64,000 nucleotides of DNA, from the NCBI GenBank assembly GCA_020466095.1, contig CM035807.1, positions 23,883,881-23,947,880 of the forward strand. The letters are read 5' to 3'. The position numbers and the translations under genes were made by a program. Numbering within the stretch: position 1 is the first letter of the stretch; every line of letters begins with the position of its first letter. Below are positions 48,445 to 61,901 of this stretch, one piece after another. The notes under the pieces were generated by a model. The model was not told where the DNA came from. It saw only the letters and a program-made list of their open reading frames with translations, and ran no database searches. This DNA comes from Chlorops oryzae. Taxonomy: Eukaryota; Arthropoda; Insecta; Diptera; Chloropidae.

Positions 48445-51400
48445 GACGAAAAGAAACTATCGGTTGTCAGTAATAAATTGTTTTTGTACTTTCTGAGTGG
48501 GTACGTCACTGTCGGACTGGACCGAGGGTAGCTCTCTAACTTGCTTGTTTTTGAGCTTGTTTATTGGCACACTTGATAGCAGCTATATTGTTTAGGGTTT
48601 CAGAGACGTGAATAACGAACGTTACCGCAAAAGGAAATCGGTCGAAGTAAGTTCGCAAGTTTGCATGTGTCTATATTATGTTTGTTGTGTGTGTGTGTGC
48701 GTATATAGCAGATAGAGTGTAGTTAAAATAAAAGTGGTGTCAGTGTGCTTTTACTTAAATACTGATCGTACCCGATAGTCGCATTTATTTCAAATTGTTC
48801 TCTCTCGGATGCTTCGATAGTAAAAAGTCCCAAATGTGTATATTTAACGCTTCATCTACATCGCATCATATTTGTTTTTCATAGAAAATTTTCTTTTACA
48901 ATTTTTATGATTTTCCTTTCCTCTTCCTTCTCGCAAACACAGCTCTCAGAAATTTACATTTTCTCATTTATTTATTTGTTTGATTGCTTGCTCGTGCGCT
49001 CGTTCGTTTGTTCGTTTGTTCCTTTTGTCTGTTCGCTTATCTATAAAGCGTGAAAATATAAAAATTATGCTTCACATCAACCGTGAAGATGCCTTCTTTT
49101 TTATGGGCAAATGTACACAGGAATTCATCTTCGCAAAAAAGGTATTCACATAATTGGGTGTAAATTGGAGGAAGAGTATTGCATTGTGGCGGAAAAAGAC
49201 AAAAGGACTTGTAATGTGATAAACTTTTTTTATATTTATTTTATTTTTTTTTTTATTGTTATTATTTTTATTCAGTGTGCGCGAATTTATTATTGTGTAT
49301 CATTTTCAGTTTGTTTCATTCGAACATAAAATTCCATTACGTATGCTGAGTAGATTACTTTGTTAAATAACCACGAAATTGCTGCTGAGTTTGATTAAAT
49401 TATAACAAGGAGAACGAAAACAAAAAACAAAAAACAAAAAATAATGCGTGCTGAGGGATGTTATTAAAGGATTTTAATTTTTGAAATGAGCTTTTATTAA
49501 AGTACCGAAGAGACCCGACCATAATAAGTCACAGTATTTAATGAGCTTGTAATTTACAGTTAATAAGATTATAGTCATAAATGAACAAAAAGGATACACA
49601 TTCAAAAGAATAATGTTGCACATAAAACACTGTACTTAAACCAGTCGAAACAGTTTCTATAGCAGTAAAAGAGCTTAATATTATATTTAAAATTTAAATT
49701 TTTTTTAATCTTCGTTTCCCATGAGAATGGTAACTAAGAATTATGTACTGAAGCATTTGAAGGATTTCCCTTAAAGTATGCTTTAAAATTTCGTTAACTC
49801 AGACTATTCAAAAGGCAATAAAAGCTTAATGCTCTGCATAATATCCATCGATTGAAGACCCCAAAGCGATTTAACTGAAAAGCAGCTCAGCACATTAGAC
49901 ACTAAATGGAAAATACACACGACAGGAATAGTGATTTGGCTTAAGGCAAGAGCACCTGCATAAACATATGTATGTATGCGTGTGTGCGAGTGAGTGTGTG
50001 TGTTGGCATGCATGGATTGAAGTTGTGAAACATCGAATAAGTTTCGTACGCAACGCCAAAGATAAAATATCCTTAAGAGCCATCAATTCGGTTAGAACAA
50101 AGCGAAATAATATGACATTAAAGAGGAACAAAGGAGCTCTGTGCTCTTTTCTCTCTGGATTCCACTAATATATATTTTGCTTTTACGAATAAGCAAATTT
50201 TGCCATAGAAAAAGCATACTATTTACGAACAATTAAGCAGCTTATTCCTCAGTGCTATTTTGCTATTCAGAGCACATCGAGTCCGACACTAATTTAATTG
50301 CAAGCTTAAATGATTCACATTTGATTATATGTTTTGTTTCGGCTGTATGTATGGAGCGGTGTGGAGAGGGGTAGTGAAAAGGAAAGAGAGATAGAGAGAT
50401 GGAGAGAGAGAGAGAGGTCAGAGCTAAACGACAAAATGTGTGTTATCCTGTGGCCAAAAGCTATTTCCGTTATGTCTTTAACATCTCCTGTTCTGTTCTG
50501 TTGTGTTTTGTTCGTTTTTGGTTTATTCCTTGTTTTTTTTTTTTTTTTTTTTTTGGAAATGGAAAATGAGAAAATAAAAGATGAAAATAGTTATCTTCAT
50601 AGAGCCAGAGATAGAGAGCGACCGACCGACCATAGTCCAGGCAATGACATAACTTAGTTTAACCAACAATAATGGCATCAACTCTGGCGGCTATGTTGAT
50701 GACAAGTACATACTTCAACAATGCCATGTTATTCTCTCCATTGGGAATCTCAAATAGCCCAGAAAAATGGCTTTAAGCGGATTCTCTGAACGACAGAGAC
50801 TCAACGAAATTTTCAAGTTCAATCTCGAACACAAGAAGAAAATTGTACGAACTGAGAATTCATGCTTCGAAAGAAAAAGTCATAAAAAAATAAATAAAAA
50901 ATATATCATACATAAATTAACAAAGTAAATTAAAAGTTCATTACACAAATTCATTCCCTAAACTTTTTAATGCCCATTTCCCGAAATTCGCCCAAAGCTA
51001 TCAACAATGCATATTTAAGCTAAAAAAAAAAAGGGAGAGAAAAAATCCCAACCGAAAGTTTGCATAAATTTTGAACAGTTTGTAAAATGAAAATGTAAAT
51101 TCCCTAAGCCAGAGTTTAAACAAGATTAAAGTTTTTGCTACTTTAACATAAAACAAAACAATAAAAATATTTGGAAAAAAAGATGCGGAATAATAAAAAC
51201 AAACAAAAAATAAATACGCCCTAAAGAATTTGGAAAATCGAAATTAACTTCGACAGTCCGTGGTGTGGTTGCCACATTATGTTAGGTAATATCAGTGATG
51301 CCAGTTACCATTAGTTTGAAGAAGCTTTGCCTTTTAAGAGCTCCATCTCGTTCACTGCTTAATACGGAAATGCCTATGAGAAGTCCCTTTTAATGATTGC

Positions 51401-52588
51401 CACTTTTACAGAAAAAGCAAAAGGATCCAACGCTGCTACCATGGTCTACTTCGGCTAATGCTTCCATTCAGCGGGGCCACTTGATGAGAGCCGAGGCTCT
51501 CTAATGTCCCGCATTACCATTATTATTACGAAAAGCGAAAAAGTACCAAAGAAGAAGAAAACTCCTTGAATCTGGCAGCACACAGTAATATTGATTTGGA
51601 TTAAAAATTTCAATTGGTAGCATGAGAGTTGTGAAAGGAGTTTTGAGAGCAAATAAGGTGATTTTCGTGGGGTTCAGACTTCCTCAAGTGGTGAGTGAAT
51701 GTTGTCTAAAACATATTCTTAAGATGCCCAAAGTCAGTATTCCTCTCTAGTTGTCTGTCTATTGCTTGTGATGGAATATTTTGATGGTCGGGAATTCCCA
51801 TTAAGCTTCCAATGAAATCTCAGTGATTTAAAACAGCCCATATCTGGAAACGAAGGTTTACAACTTAGGGAGTAAGAGAGAGAGAAAGACTGAAAAAATT
51901 TCACTTTTAATCTCAAGCAATATTTCCAATTAAAATTTAAATGGATTTTTTTCTTTTTCTTTTAACAATTTCCTTTAAAAAAATATGATCAGTAGACATT
52001 CTTGAACTTAATTCCCCCGTATCAATCCGTCAACTCAGGCGAATGTTCGAGCACCTCATATGCTCCAATCCGTCAAACCATTAAGACTACAAACCATGCC
52101 AAACAAGCAGCCAGACATACATACATACATACATAAGTACTTCGCTCTCCCAAGAGGTGGTTTGAAAAACAAAATGAATTAAAAATGTCAAGTGCAGTAA
52201 ATCAAAATAATTATTTTCAAAGCATTATCCGCATACCGTAGAGAACCGCCCACATATTGACATTGAAAGAAATGTTCACGCTGAGTAAAAAGGACGAAAG
52301 AAAATACAATCCATAAAAGCAAACTTTGAAGAAAAACAATATTCCCCCTATTCATATTGCAAAAATTTTCTGCTTCAAAAAAGAATCAATTCTTTGTTCG
52401 TTTCTTTTAACCCTTTGATGCCCTGATACTAAATGCCAAACAATTTTTTTTTTTTTTTGCATTGCATCATGTTTTTCACATATCTTAGTTTTAGTGTGTG
52501 AAAGCTTCTAATCACAGACGTTATAGCGGTCACCTAGGACCCCCGTTCGATAACAATCTATAACTGAATTCAGATACGGTGTGCATTA
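48445..52588. other. AT-rich non-genic stretch
   Basis: No gene seen. It holds TTCG/TTTG-rich sequence near 48990-49040, GA repeats at 50372-50416, T runs at 50535-50555 and TACA repeats near 52107-52132. Confidence 0.5.
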
Positions 52589-53410
52589 GGGTGCTCCCTT
52601 AGATTGCGAAATTTCGAAAAGTTGCCGGTATACCTCGCCATTCGGTTCTACTATCTAAAAACCGAACTGGTGATTTTTGTTGTTGTTATATTGAGTTTTG
52701 GGGGTCGCTACCAGCAAATGAAAAGTTGGGAAACGTTTTTTTTTAGGATTTTTTCTAACTAACAAAAAGAAAATTATATGGTTAGAGCACGCCATTCGCT
52801 CCTTTCATCCAAGTAACTTACGTGTGATTTTTAAAATTTTTCTAAATTGACTTTTAGGGTCGCTACAATAGGTCAAAGTTTGAGATAAGTAAAAACTTAA
52901 AAAAAGTTCCTACAAGAATGCTATGAATTTTAATTAATTTATTTAAATTTACTTATATTTTGAATGTGACTTAAATGAAGTTGAAAGAAAGTCTAAAATA
53001 TATAAAAATAAGGGGCTCATATTTATGAGTCCACAATGAGTCAGAGATATGTCGAAATAAGAAACCCATATTTCGTTATATGACTTCGGCCTCATATAAG
53101 ACGACCATCGCAAGAAGGGAAACATGCTCTTTAAGATTCTTAAAAGAGTTCAATATGAGGGCTCTGACTCCTATAAGGATTCATATATGAGTGTTTTAGG
53201 ACTCACAATGTTTGCTGGGAGCTTTTCTTTTTCGTTTTCTATTTTAAGTTAGTATATTTTTGGGAAGGCAAAAAAATTTTCAAACTATGAGCCGGGGTAG
53301 CGACCCCTAAAAATCAATGCAAAAAAAATTTAAAAAATCATGATTTCGTTTTTTAGGTAGTAGAACCAAATGGCGAGGCTACCCCGAAACTTTCAAATTT
53401 AGGAGCACCC
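52589..53410. mobile_element. 822-bp MITE with long inverted repeats and TA flanks
   Basis: GGGTGCTCC at 52589 and GGAGCACCC ending 53410, both next to TA. The arms of about 120 bp share CCTCGCCATT(C/T)GGTTCTAC and GGGGTCGCTACC. The ends resemble the GGGTGTCC element at 28.3 kb. A differing central segment is rich in TGAGTC and TCATAT. Confidence 0.8.
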
Positions 53411-55021
53411 TAATGTCCATCTTATATCTATGATGCTAAGGAAAAATTCTTGATATCGTTACTTACGAGTAACATCAATCATCATTGGGTTAAGAAAATT
53501 TCTGCACAATCGTTTGCCAAAATGATGTTTTGAAAGCCGCAGAAATGAATTTCGCACAAATAGAAACAAAGCGAAAGAAACAAGTTAAGTTATTTGAAAT
53601 AAATTTTCATAAATTTTTGCATATGTCAGCGAAAAATTGCGGAAAAATTCTATATCACGTCAAAGATTTTTTCGGAAATTTTTAATTAAAGCCGAAAAAT
53701 GAAGGCGTTCTGCGATTGGAAATTCTGCGATGTTGTTCGCACATTTGCAATGGCCTGTCGCCGTCTCTGTCGCTGTCGATGTCATTGTCGCGATGGCAGG
53801 CGCGTCTTTCATTAGGCAGATGGGGCCTAAAAATAGAGTTTTCCGCATACGATTTTAAAAACGAAGAAACTATTTTTAGCTTGTGTCAAGCATTCGTTCG
53901 TTTTTCTTGATATAATTCTTTTTTTTTGTAAAGTACCCGACCACAAAACGGTATTTCCTTGTATTGAATTATGTATTTAATTATTTAATATTTAATGTTT
54001 AATTTTTGTGTGTGGCTAAACCGCAATTTTAATGACACTAATAAAATGTCAGCTGTGTTGTCTATGTAGCAGGGAAGTAGATGGCTTTCTGAAGATGGGG
54101 TATCAAATTGGCAATTTAAGGAAACCTGGCCAAAATTCTTCAGCACTATTTCCCGGACATGAAATATTATTAGAGCGCCCCTGACACGATCATGAGACTT
54201 GTGAATGTAGGAATAACGCTTAACACTACGTGTAAATTTTCACTAAAAAAACAACATTCTATATGACCGGATTTTATTTGATGCGAGAAATCTACACACT
54301 ACTTTAACCCATTGCGGATATTTTTTGAGCTTTCATCTTTAGAAAATTTCATTCATGAAAGAGGATGTATTTATCCCGCCCCCAGATTAACCTACACCAC
54401 TGCTGTCTGAATGAAATTTTAGCGAAATTTATTTACTCTTCAAATATTTTTGGGTACACATTTTGCAGTTTCTATTTTAATAAAATGTCTCCCCTCCGGG
54501 TATTGAATGTTGGAAATGATATTTCTCTAATGGGTTTTTGCTTTGTTTCACTTTAAAATTAATTTTCATTTTGCATCGCGGGCCACACCTGTCGCTTTAT
54601 GTCTATCCTATTTATAGCGTAATAAAATTATTATTTACGATATGTTGGAAGCCGTTTCAACAATAAAGGCGCTTCAAGTGTCTCACAAATGGCTTGGATG
54701 TTAAATAATAATTTTGATTTACCAGGAATATTTTTACGTCGAATTTTGGTTTTTTTTTTTTTTAATTTTTGTTTTTTTTTAAATTGTTTCCTAGAAGAGC
54801 AACAAGAAATTCTTCAAATGAATGAAAATAAAAACGAATCTGTCTCAAAATTAATCTTTCATTTCAATTATTCAAAGAAATGAAAAATACACTTCCAAAG
54901 ACATTTCATCCGAAGGACTGCTGTTCTTCCAGGGAAACAGAAAAGATCAACTTTTGCAAACAAAAATGTAGCATACTTATTTCATGAAATGAAAGATAAA
55001 AGTCTTGAAAGCCATACTTAC

Positions 55022-55074
55022 CACATCTCACCACATCGTCCCTCTGGTCTCGTTGATGGATCAGGCAAAACGCT
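55022..55074 (-). other. candidate 53-nt internal or 5' UTR exon
   Basis: The acceptor is strong: branch-like CTTAATT, a T-rich tract, then TTATTATTTTAG ending at 55075. The donor after 55022 is GTAAGTAT, a perfect U1 match. The exon is about half GC in AT-rich surroundings. Two frames are open and one is closed; its ATG words are followed by a stop, so a non-coding leader exon is as likely as a coding one. It has the same strand as the receptor, so it may be a distant 5' exon of that gene. That link is inference. Confidence 0.45.
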
Positions 55075-57077
55075 CTAAAATAATAATAAAAAGGAAAAAT
55101 AATAACATTTAATTAAGTTTTCGCGTACAGCTTAGGAATATAAATAGATAAATCTAGAATTAATAAAACAAAGTGGGATACTTTTTGCCATTAGCAACAA
55201 TTTGACTTGGTTTAGACACCACAAAACTTGCTGCTTCGTTACAAAATTTAGAAAAACAAGCCAGACAAATGGCTTCTGATAATCCAAATTGTCATTTTAC
55301 GTTAAAAAATTAATAAACATAAATAAACAAATAATTTATATCATAACATCTAAATTAACTAAAATGAAACTGCGATTTTTGAGTTTTTAGACTCGTCGTT
55401 TCTAATAATACCGAACTGGTTTAAATTTTTACAACTAAAAACCAGTCTTATTGTAAATGACAATAGGGGCATTAGCCTAATTAAAAATTTCGTTCGAACT
55501 TTTCGAGGATTTTTTTATCCTTAGCCCAAAGACTCTCACATTCCGAGCTTCTACAAGGATGGAAAAATATATATCCGTGATAGGCTGAAGGTGAGTGGTT
55601 AGCATCGCATTATTATGTACAACGAAAGATATAATAAAAAATACAGTACACTCGGGATCCCGGGATAAATAGATTTATTTCAGATCACCATTAAAATCTT
55701 AAAACTTTAAGGACCCAATTCGAATATTTTATTTGAACTTCTTGTTTTTTGAAAGAACATTTGACAAGAATGGCTGCATTTATTTGACAGTGTTTTAAAA
55801 TTTACCTTGCCGCATTAATTAATCGATGTCACAAAGTGATGTCACAATGTTTTACGACACTCTCTTAACATTCCAATTGAGGTTTCTGAATTATTTAAAT
55901 TTTTATTTTGATTGAACAAAATCTCAAATCGCTCTTCTAAATTGCTATTAGCAATCATAAATTTTCAAATTAATCAATTAAAAGAGCATGAAATGGAAAA
56001 TAAACTTTACAAAATTACATCGCAAAAACACACTTCATTTGATCATTCCACATACATAATGGGCCCCAGTTCATTTGTAGTTCAAAGAGGATAATAAAAT
56101 ATTCAAGACACGTGCACACGCAGCAGCGGAAATCCGATTCGACCGCATCAACCGAACACGAATGCTCATGCCGCATTTAAACATTAGATTCTCTCGAAAT
56201 AGAAGTGGTATCATTTGCTTTTAATTATTTATTTTGCATATGACAACAAATATTTTAATAAAAACACATCAATTATGAACACTGTTCACGTACACAGTCC
56301 CCGCATCACACACACACACACACACAATATATATATACTTAGAGATACTCCCTCACTAAAACATGATGATCATAATGGAAATGGTAAAAATAATAGCAAC
56401 AATAAATGCTGCATAAAGCGGCTGCAAAAAACAAAATAAAGCGTTTCAGCCCAAGCAATATATGTACCCCCGTCCGTCAGCACCTACCACCTACACACAG
56501 GCACTCGGTTCAACTGTGACTTCGGACAATAAGTGAGCATCTTATCTAAGCAAAATGGTCAATGCCGAGCGCTGATGATAAAAGAGGATTGGGAGTGGGT
56601 GCGACGACAATGCGATGTTTTCGCCCATTGGAACGAGGGCAGCGAAGCACATTGCACAACGCTCGGTGTTGCCTCATTAGAGGGAATAAAGTGTCAGTCG
56701 TTGTAAATGTCATTGGCACATGACTTACAGACGCACAAGCATCCGCACACACACACACAAACACACAAGCACACACAACAACACTCGGTAACGTGCTGCA
56801 CAAAAGTCGTAAACGTTATGCTGATTTGTAAAGATTCCATTTATATTTGCAGATTACACACAGAGAGCGAGTAAGTGTGGCCGCCATTGGAGCCAGTGCT
56901 GAAAAGGTAATGGCGTCGAAATTGTAACAATCGTCGACATTAGTTGGGTACTACTGGATTTTATGATAATGCTGATGAGTTGAACAGGAGTCATTTGCAT
57001 CGTTTTGGGGCTTTTGTATTTTTGTATTCGAAATTGTTTCGCATCGTTGGCTTCTGATTATTAATGTCTTTATTTTT

Positions 57078-57081
<4 letters not shown>

Positions 57082-57114
<33 letters not shown>
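57082..57114. repeat. (CT)n microsatellite
   Basis: Uninterrupted CT for about 33 bases. Confidence 0.95.
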
Positions 57115-57117
<3 letters not shown>

Positions 57118-58026
57118 GCCTTCCTCTCTGACACCCTCTCTCACTCACCATCTCTATTCACAATGCATGCCAAAGTGTTTTATCGTACGATATGCTTCTA
57201 TGAACGCGTAATGGACGTCATCAATGTAGACGTTCACACACTCGCACGACACACGCACACTGTTAATTATGTTTTTAATTAACACAAATGACTTAAGCGT
57301 TGATTAAAAGTGACAAGCCAGTTACAATAAATAGACATTGGGGACTCCACAAATTTGTGGAGTAACTTATGAAAGACGAAACCGTTTTATGCCGACTTCT
57401 TTATAGACCGGTTTCCAAATAAGTACATACATACTTATGTGTATGTACATTGTACAATACATGAATGAGTGTTTAATCGGTATGGGTGTGTGTGTGTGTG
57501 TGTGTGCGTATGTGTTGCAAGGACTTTCGAACTACTTATTTATTGCACATTTGAGGCATTTTGTCTGAGGCTAAATACTTTGATCATGATTTACGCGCCT
57601 TGCGACAAATTATATTTTCCGTTTTAATTGTTATTATACCATCGAATGAAAAATTGCCACCACAGGACTGACATTTATTGTTGTTATATATTATTATGAT
57701 TTGAATAAAAATCAATTTTTTTTTAAAGATTCAATAATAATTTCTTTAAGACAAAAACTATTATAACTATTCAAAGAATGCTATCAGTACTTCGGGGTGA
57801 CTTTTCTCTCGGATATTTAAAGAAAGAAAAAATATCCTTTTTTTCCATTTTCTATAGAAATTTTTTTTTTTTTTTTTGGCGAAAATCACTTTGAAACATG
57901 TGAAGCGGTTTTTGTATAAAAGTTAAAGCGAAAAAAAAACCCTGAGAATGGGAAAAATCCCTTAATCTGTTACCACTAAAGCAATGAAAAGAGTTATCAC
58001 TCTCTCAGACAGTAGCGGCGTTTGGG

Positions 58027-59137
58027 TACCCAACAAGCACAATAGGGCGATTCGACCAGCAGTAAGTCGAATCGACCTATTTAGGTTGAAATTACCCTAT
58101 TCCTGATCTATTTTCCGGCCTTAAATATGACCTAACTTTAAAGTCCGTTTCGAAGGTCCAAATTACCTTTTTTCGACCTATTTCATGACTTCAAAGTCGT
58201 TTCGACTAACAAGTCGATTTTTGGTCGAAAAGAGGTAAAAATGCCCTATTGTGACTTAATATTGACTTGACTTTGACTTCCAAATTAGGTAATTTTTCAA
58301 GGCAAACCGACCAATTTTTCGACTAAAATTCGACTTTAAAGTCCGTTTGACTTATAGGGCGAAATAGGGTCTAAAGTTGACTTATTTTGTTGCATGCTTT
58401 GACTTCAAAGTCTAGCGGACTTGATTTTCGGACTTCATAGTCGATTTGACTTTAAAGTCGAAATAGGTCAAAATAGGTCGAGCTCCGCCATGTTTTTCGA
58501 ATGGCAAATTGAGAATTATTCTTCTGCATATGTTTTTTCTTTAAGAGAAACAATTTTTTTCAAGCAATTTTTATTTAATTTCCATCAATGAGAAAGCCCC
58601 TTAAAAATGAAGAAGTAGAAAGAACACTTTCACGAAAAATCTCAGCGGGCATATGTTTTTGGGACTAATTAGGCGCAAAATAATTTTTAATGAAGTCCAT
58701 ATTTTATTTATTATTTATTTCTCAAGACACACGAAGAAGAAAATCTCTCGTTCATTTCTGCTTTCGAGTAATACAAATGACTGAGTAAGATATTATGTAT
58801 TTATATCTTTCTCTGTTACTCTCTCTCTCACTTTTTTCGTTTCCTTTTACGTTCTCTTTCGTTTTACTCATAAGTCCCATTAGGTCGAAAATTGGTCACT
58901 GCGACTTCTTTTCGACTAATATTAGGTAAACGGACTTCTTTTCGCCCTGACTTTGAAGTCAAAATGCCCTATTATGACCTATTATTACCGCCAATCGACT
59001 TCCAACCTATTCCCCAATTACGTCGACTCGACGTCGAATCGACGTAATTTCGACCTATTTAGGTTAGGTCAAGTAAATATTCTGACCTAATATAGGTAAG
59101 AATTTACCAATTTTCGACCTATTTTGCTACTTGGGTA
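58027..59137. mobile_element. 1.1 kb inverted-repeat element with palindrome arrays
   Basis: TACCCAACAAGCACAATAGG at 58027 matches, inverted, CCTATTTTGCTACTTGGGTA ending at 59137. Inward of both ends lie dense degenerate copies of GACTTTAAAGTC-type 12-mers (58187, 58332, 58401, 58448, 58949, and near 58133) and of TAGGTCGAAA/TTTCGACCTA. The core at about 58490-58870 is plain AT-rich DNA. No ORF. It is non-autonomous and of unknown superfamily. Confidence 0.75.
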
Positions 59138-61901
59138 GGGCATGGTTGGGTAACCGCTCAGTGCGCCGGATAAAAAAGGGGTTTTGTTAAACTTAGCGGC
59201 CTGCCATATACTCGTATTACATCATCATAGGAGGGTGGGGGCCTCTCGCTAATGATGAGGCTTGATGATGGGAGGAGGACTGTCAATTCGCAATGGACAC
59301 GTCATCATGTCCATCTCGGCCCATTACTAGCGTTTGTGTTTCAATTGCAGGTAGGAGCTCCGAAAAAATCTCGCCCAGGGCGCACTGTTGCCAGTTAAGC
59401 GAAATCTCCGCCAAATTATAAAGACATTTATTATCTTTAGTAGAGTTTTAGGCCAGAAAAGTGGCCAGGGAAATTTTTATGGCACCAAGTTGTGGTTTTT
59501 AAGAAACTTTGGTCTTGGTTTGAGACATTCAGCAGAGTATTCTGCTAAAAAAAAAAAACTGGCGACAGTGCCAGGACACTGGTAGAGCTAAAACCGGCAC
59601 TGTGCTCAGAGACTAGTTTTTACCAAAGATGTTCGTTTGAGGGATTTTTACCCAATTTTAAAGAGCTTTCGGGTTCCTTTTCTGATAATTATCACTTCAA
59701 TTTAACCCTTAATTGTTAACGAACCCATATACAAAGAAAATGGAATGACATGTACGTACTTTTTTGATGAAAACCGAAATGTTATTATTTTTGAAGCCGT
59801 AAGAATTGGCTTCTTATAGAGTCAAAGGAAGTTCAACAGTCGCGTGCACAGTCGGTGGTTTTGTGGTTTTGGAGGTTCAAACGCTCTCCGGAATTCCAAG
59901 AGTGCAAAAGGAACATAAGAAACTAGTAATAATATATGTTTAGCTTTGAAATGCATAAAGCCCGTGCCGAAACAATTTCCTTCGTGCGCCACTCTTACAC
60001 TGACCAGCACACTTTTAAGTTCATCGACCTCAAAAACAAACGCAAAGAAGTTTTTTTTTTTAGTTTAAGCAATTGGAAAACGTACATCAAATATTTGTGT
60101 GGAAGATTTAATTAAAAAATAATTAATCGAAGCATATAATTACCCAATTATTCATTTAATGAACTCTCACATTAAAGCTTTTATCACTTCAAGTATTGTG
60201 ATTTGTTCTAGATTGATATTTTGTTTTTACTTTTAATTTATTTTACTATTTTTTTTTTCTTTTTCGTTTACTTATTAATTATTAAAATTCTCTCATGCAC
60301 GACGCTTGTACGCCGCAAATCACGTCAGAACGGAAATAAAAAAAAACTGTTTTTTTTAACCATCGACGATAAAAAAAAACTACACATTTGGTTGTTGTTA
60401 AAATGTTTTCACTCGATAAAAAGTTTATTTTCCATTACTTCATAAAATTCAACAAGCAAATCTCGTAAGCAATTAAATAAATAAACAATTGCTAAATGGA
60501 CGCACGGTGCCAATGGAATGAATACTTCGGACTGCGGAATGCGCCGGCTACGGTCCGTCCATCATACATAAATTTAATTAAGAATCAAAGAGGAAGACCT
60601 TAAATTTTCTTTTGAAGTTTTAATGAGTACATTAGGGGCGTTCAATTTCAATAAATTAATACCGCTCCAAAAAAAAATTTTGTATTTTCTTACATTTCAA
60701 ATTGTGGTGGGCTTATCACTCCAAGTCTGAACTCAGACTAATCGACAAGCTCTATGGACCCCGAACGTATTTAACATGTGCGTCATCTATTCTCCTGCTT
60801 ATTAACATTAATTAATTTATTAACCATACGACTAATGAAATGCCTACATTATTATGGATTGATGTTACTTAATAGATGACATGACTTCTTAATTTAATTT
60901 GGGAATTTTATGCTCACACTTGACTCATTTATCTTTTCATTTGGAAGTTGAAGGGATAATCCATCCGTAAGGATTCTAAATCAGTATTAATAATCGTATT
61001 AATATGTATGTTGAGTAATCATTAATCGAAAGAAATTCATTTTGCATTCTAGCGAACATGCTGTGAACCCTTAATGAGTAAATTTGCACAATGAGACTTA
61101 ATGTCGAAATGATGATGAAAATAAATCAATTAATTAACAAAGAATTTTAATGATGCTTCAATCGAAACAAATTCATTGAAATATGATTGCGATGGGGCGG
61201 CACTCAAAGCCTCTTGTTGCTGAACTTGGGACACATACATACATACACATATTAGCATATAATCGAGCACAATCAAATCGAGTCTCATATGAAGAGGGAC
61301 TGCATTCGTGAGATCTCTTCAAAAGCGATCTGCCTCTTGATGTGAGACATCATTACTTGACTTCCATCGTTAGCTTTAGACTTATGCTTAATCAAAGGTC
61401 AGTGACTCTTCTATTGCTTGTCAAGGCTGCACACAAGCTTTCATCCAAATCCACTGCTTCACCTGTCGCTGGACTCAAATCAAGAATAAAAAGAAGAAAA
61501 AAAAAGTCAACCAACAAATTACTTTGTACTTCGACCTTCGCTTGAGAGATCAAATGTCTCCATGGAGGGAAAAAATGAAAGCAAATCATTGCGCATAAAA
61601 GAGCTCAATAACAAAAATAATGAGGCAACAATTTAAAATATATTCGAAAAACCAAAAAGCGAAAAAAAAGGGCCCGCGTAGGAGTTTTTACACGTGCCAG
61701 CTAGCAACATAATTATTGACAATTCAAGCATTAAAAACCAACTCAGACGGAACAATGATTCAAAATTATTGTTTGACTCGAAAGCGATGAGATGACAATA
61801 CACACAAAAAAAAATTAAAATAAATCACACACACACATCCCTCAATGCCAAATTAATTAAACTTTGGGAAAAAATTCAATACAACAATAAAAAAAAACAA
61901 T
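59138..61901. other. non-genic stretch
   Basis: 59140-59640 is less AT-rich and has a CACTGTTGCCAG word at 59383 and a GACAGTGCCAG word near 59562, perhaps ends of a decayed element. The rest is AT-rich with A/T runs and shows no gene. Confidence 0.45.

Larger units (their letters stand above)
53411..58026. other. AT-rich non-genic stretch with one exon candidate
   Basis: Contains the exon candidate at 55022-55074. Otherwise there are T runs (54749-54763, 57860-57877), CA/TG tracts at 56308-56326 and 57488-57508, a (CT)n run at 57082-57114 and a GC-balanced segment near 56540-56720 without a convincing frame. Confidence 0.5.
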
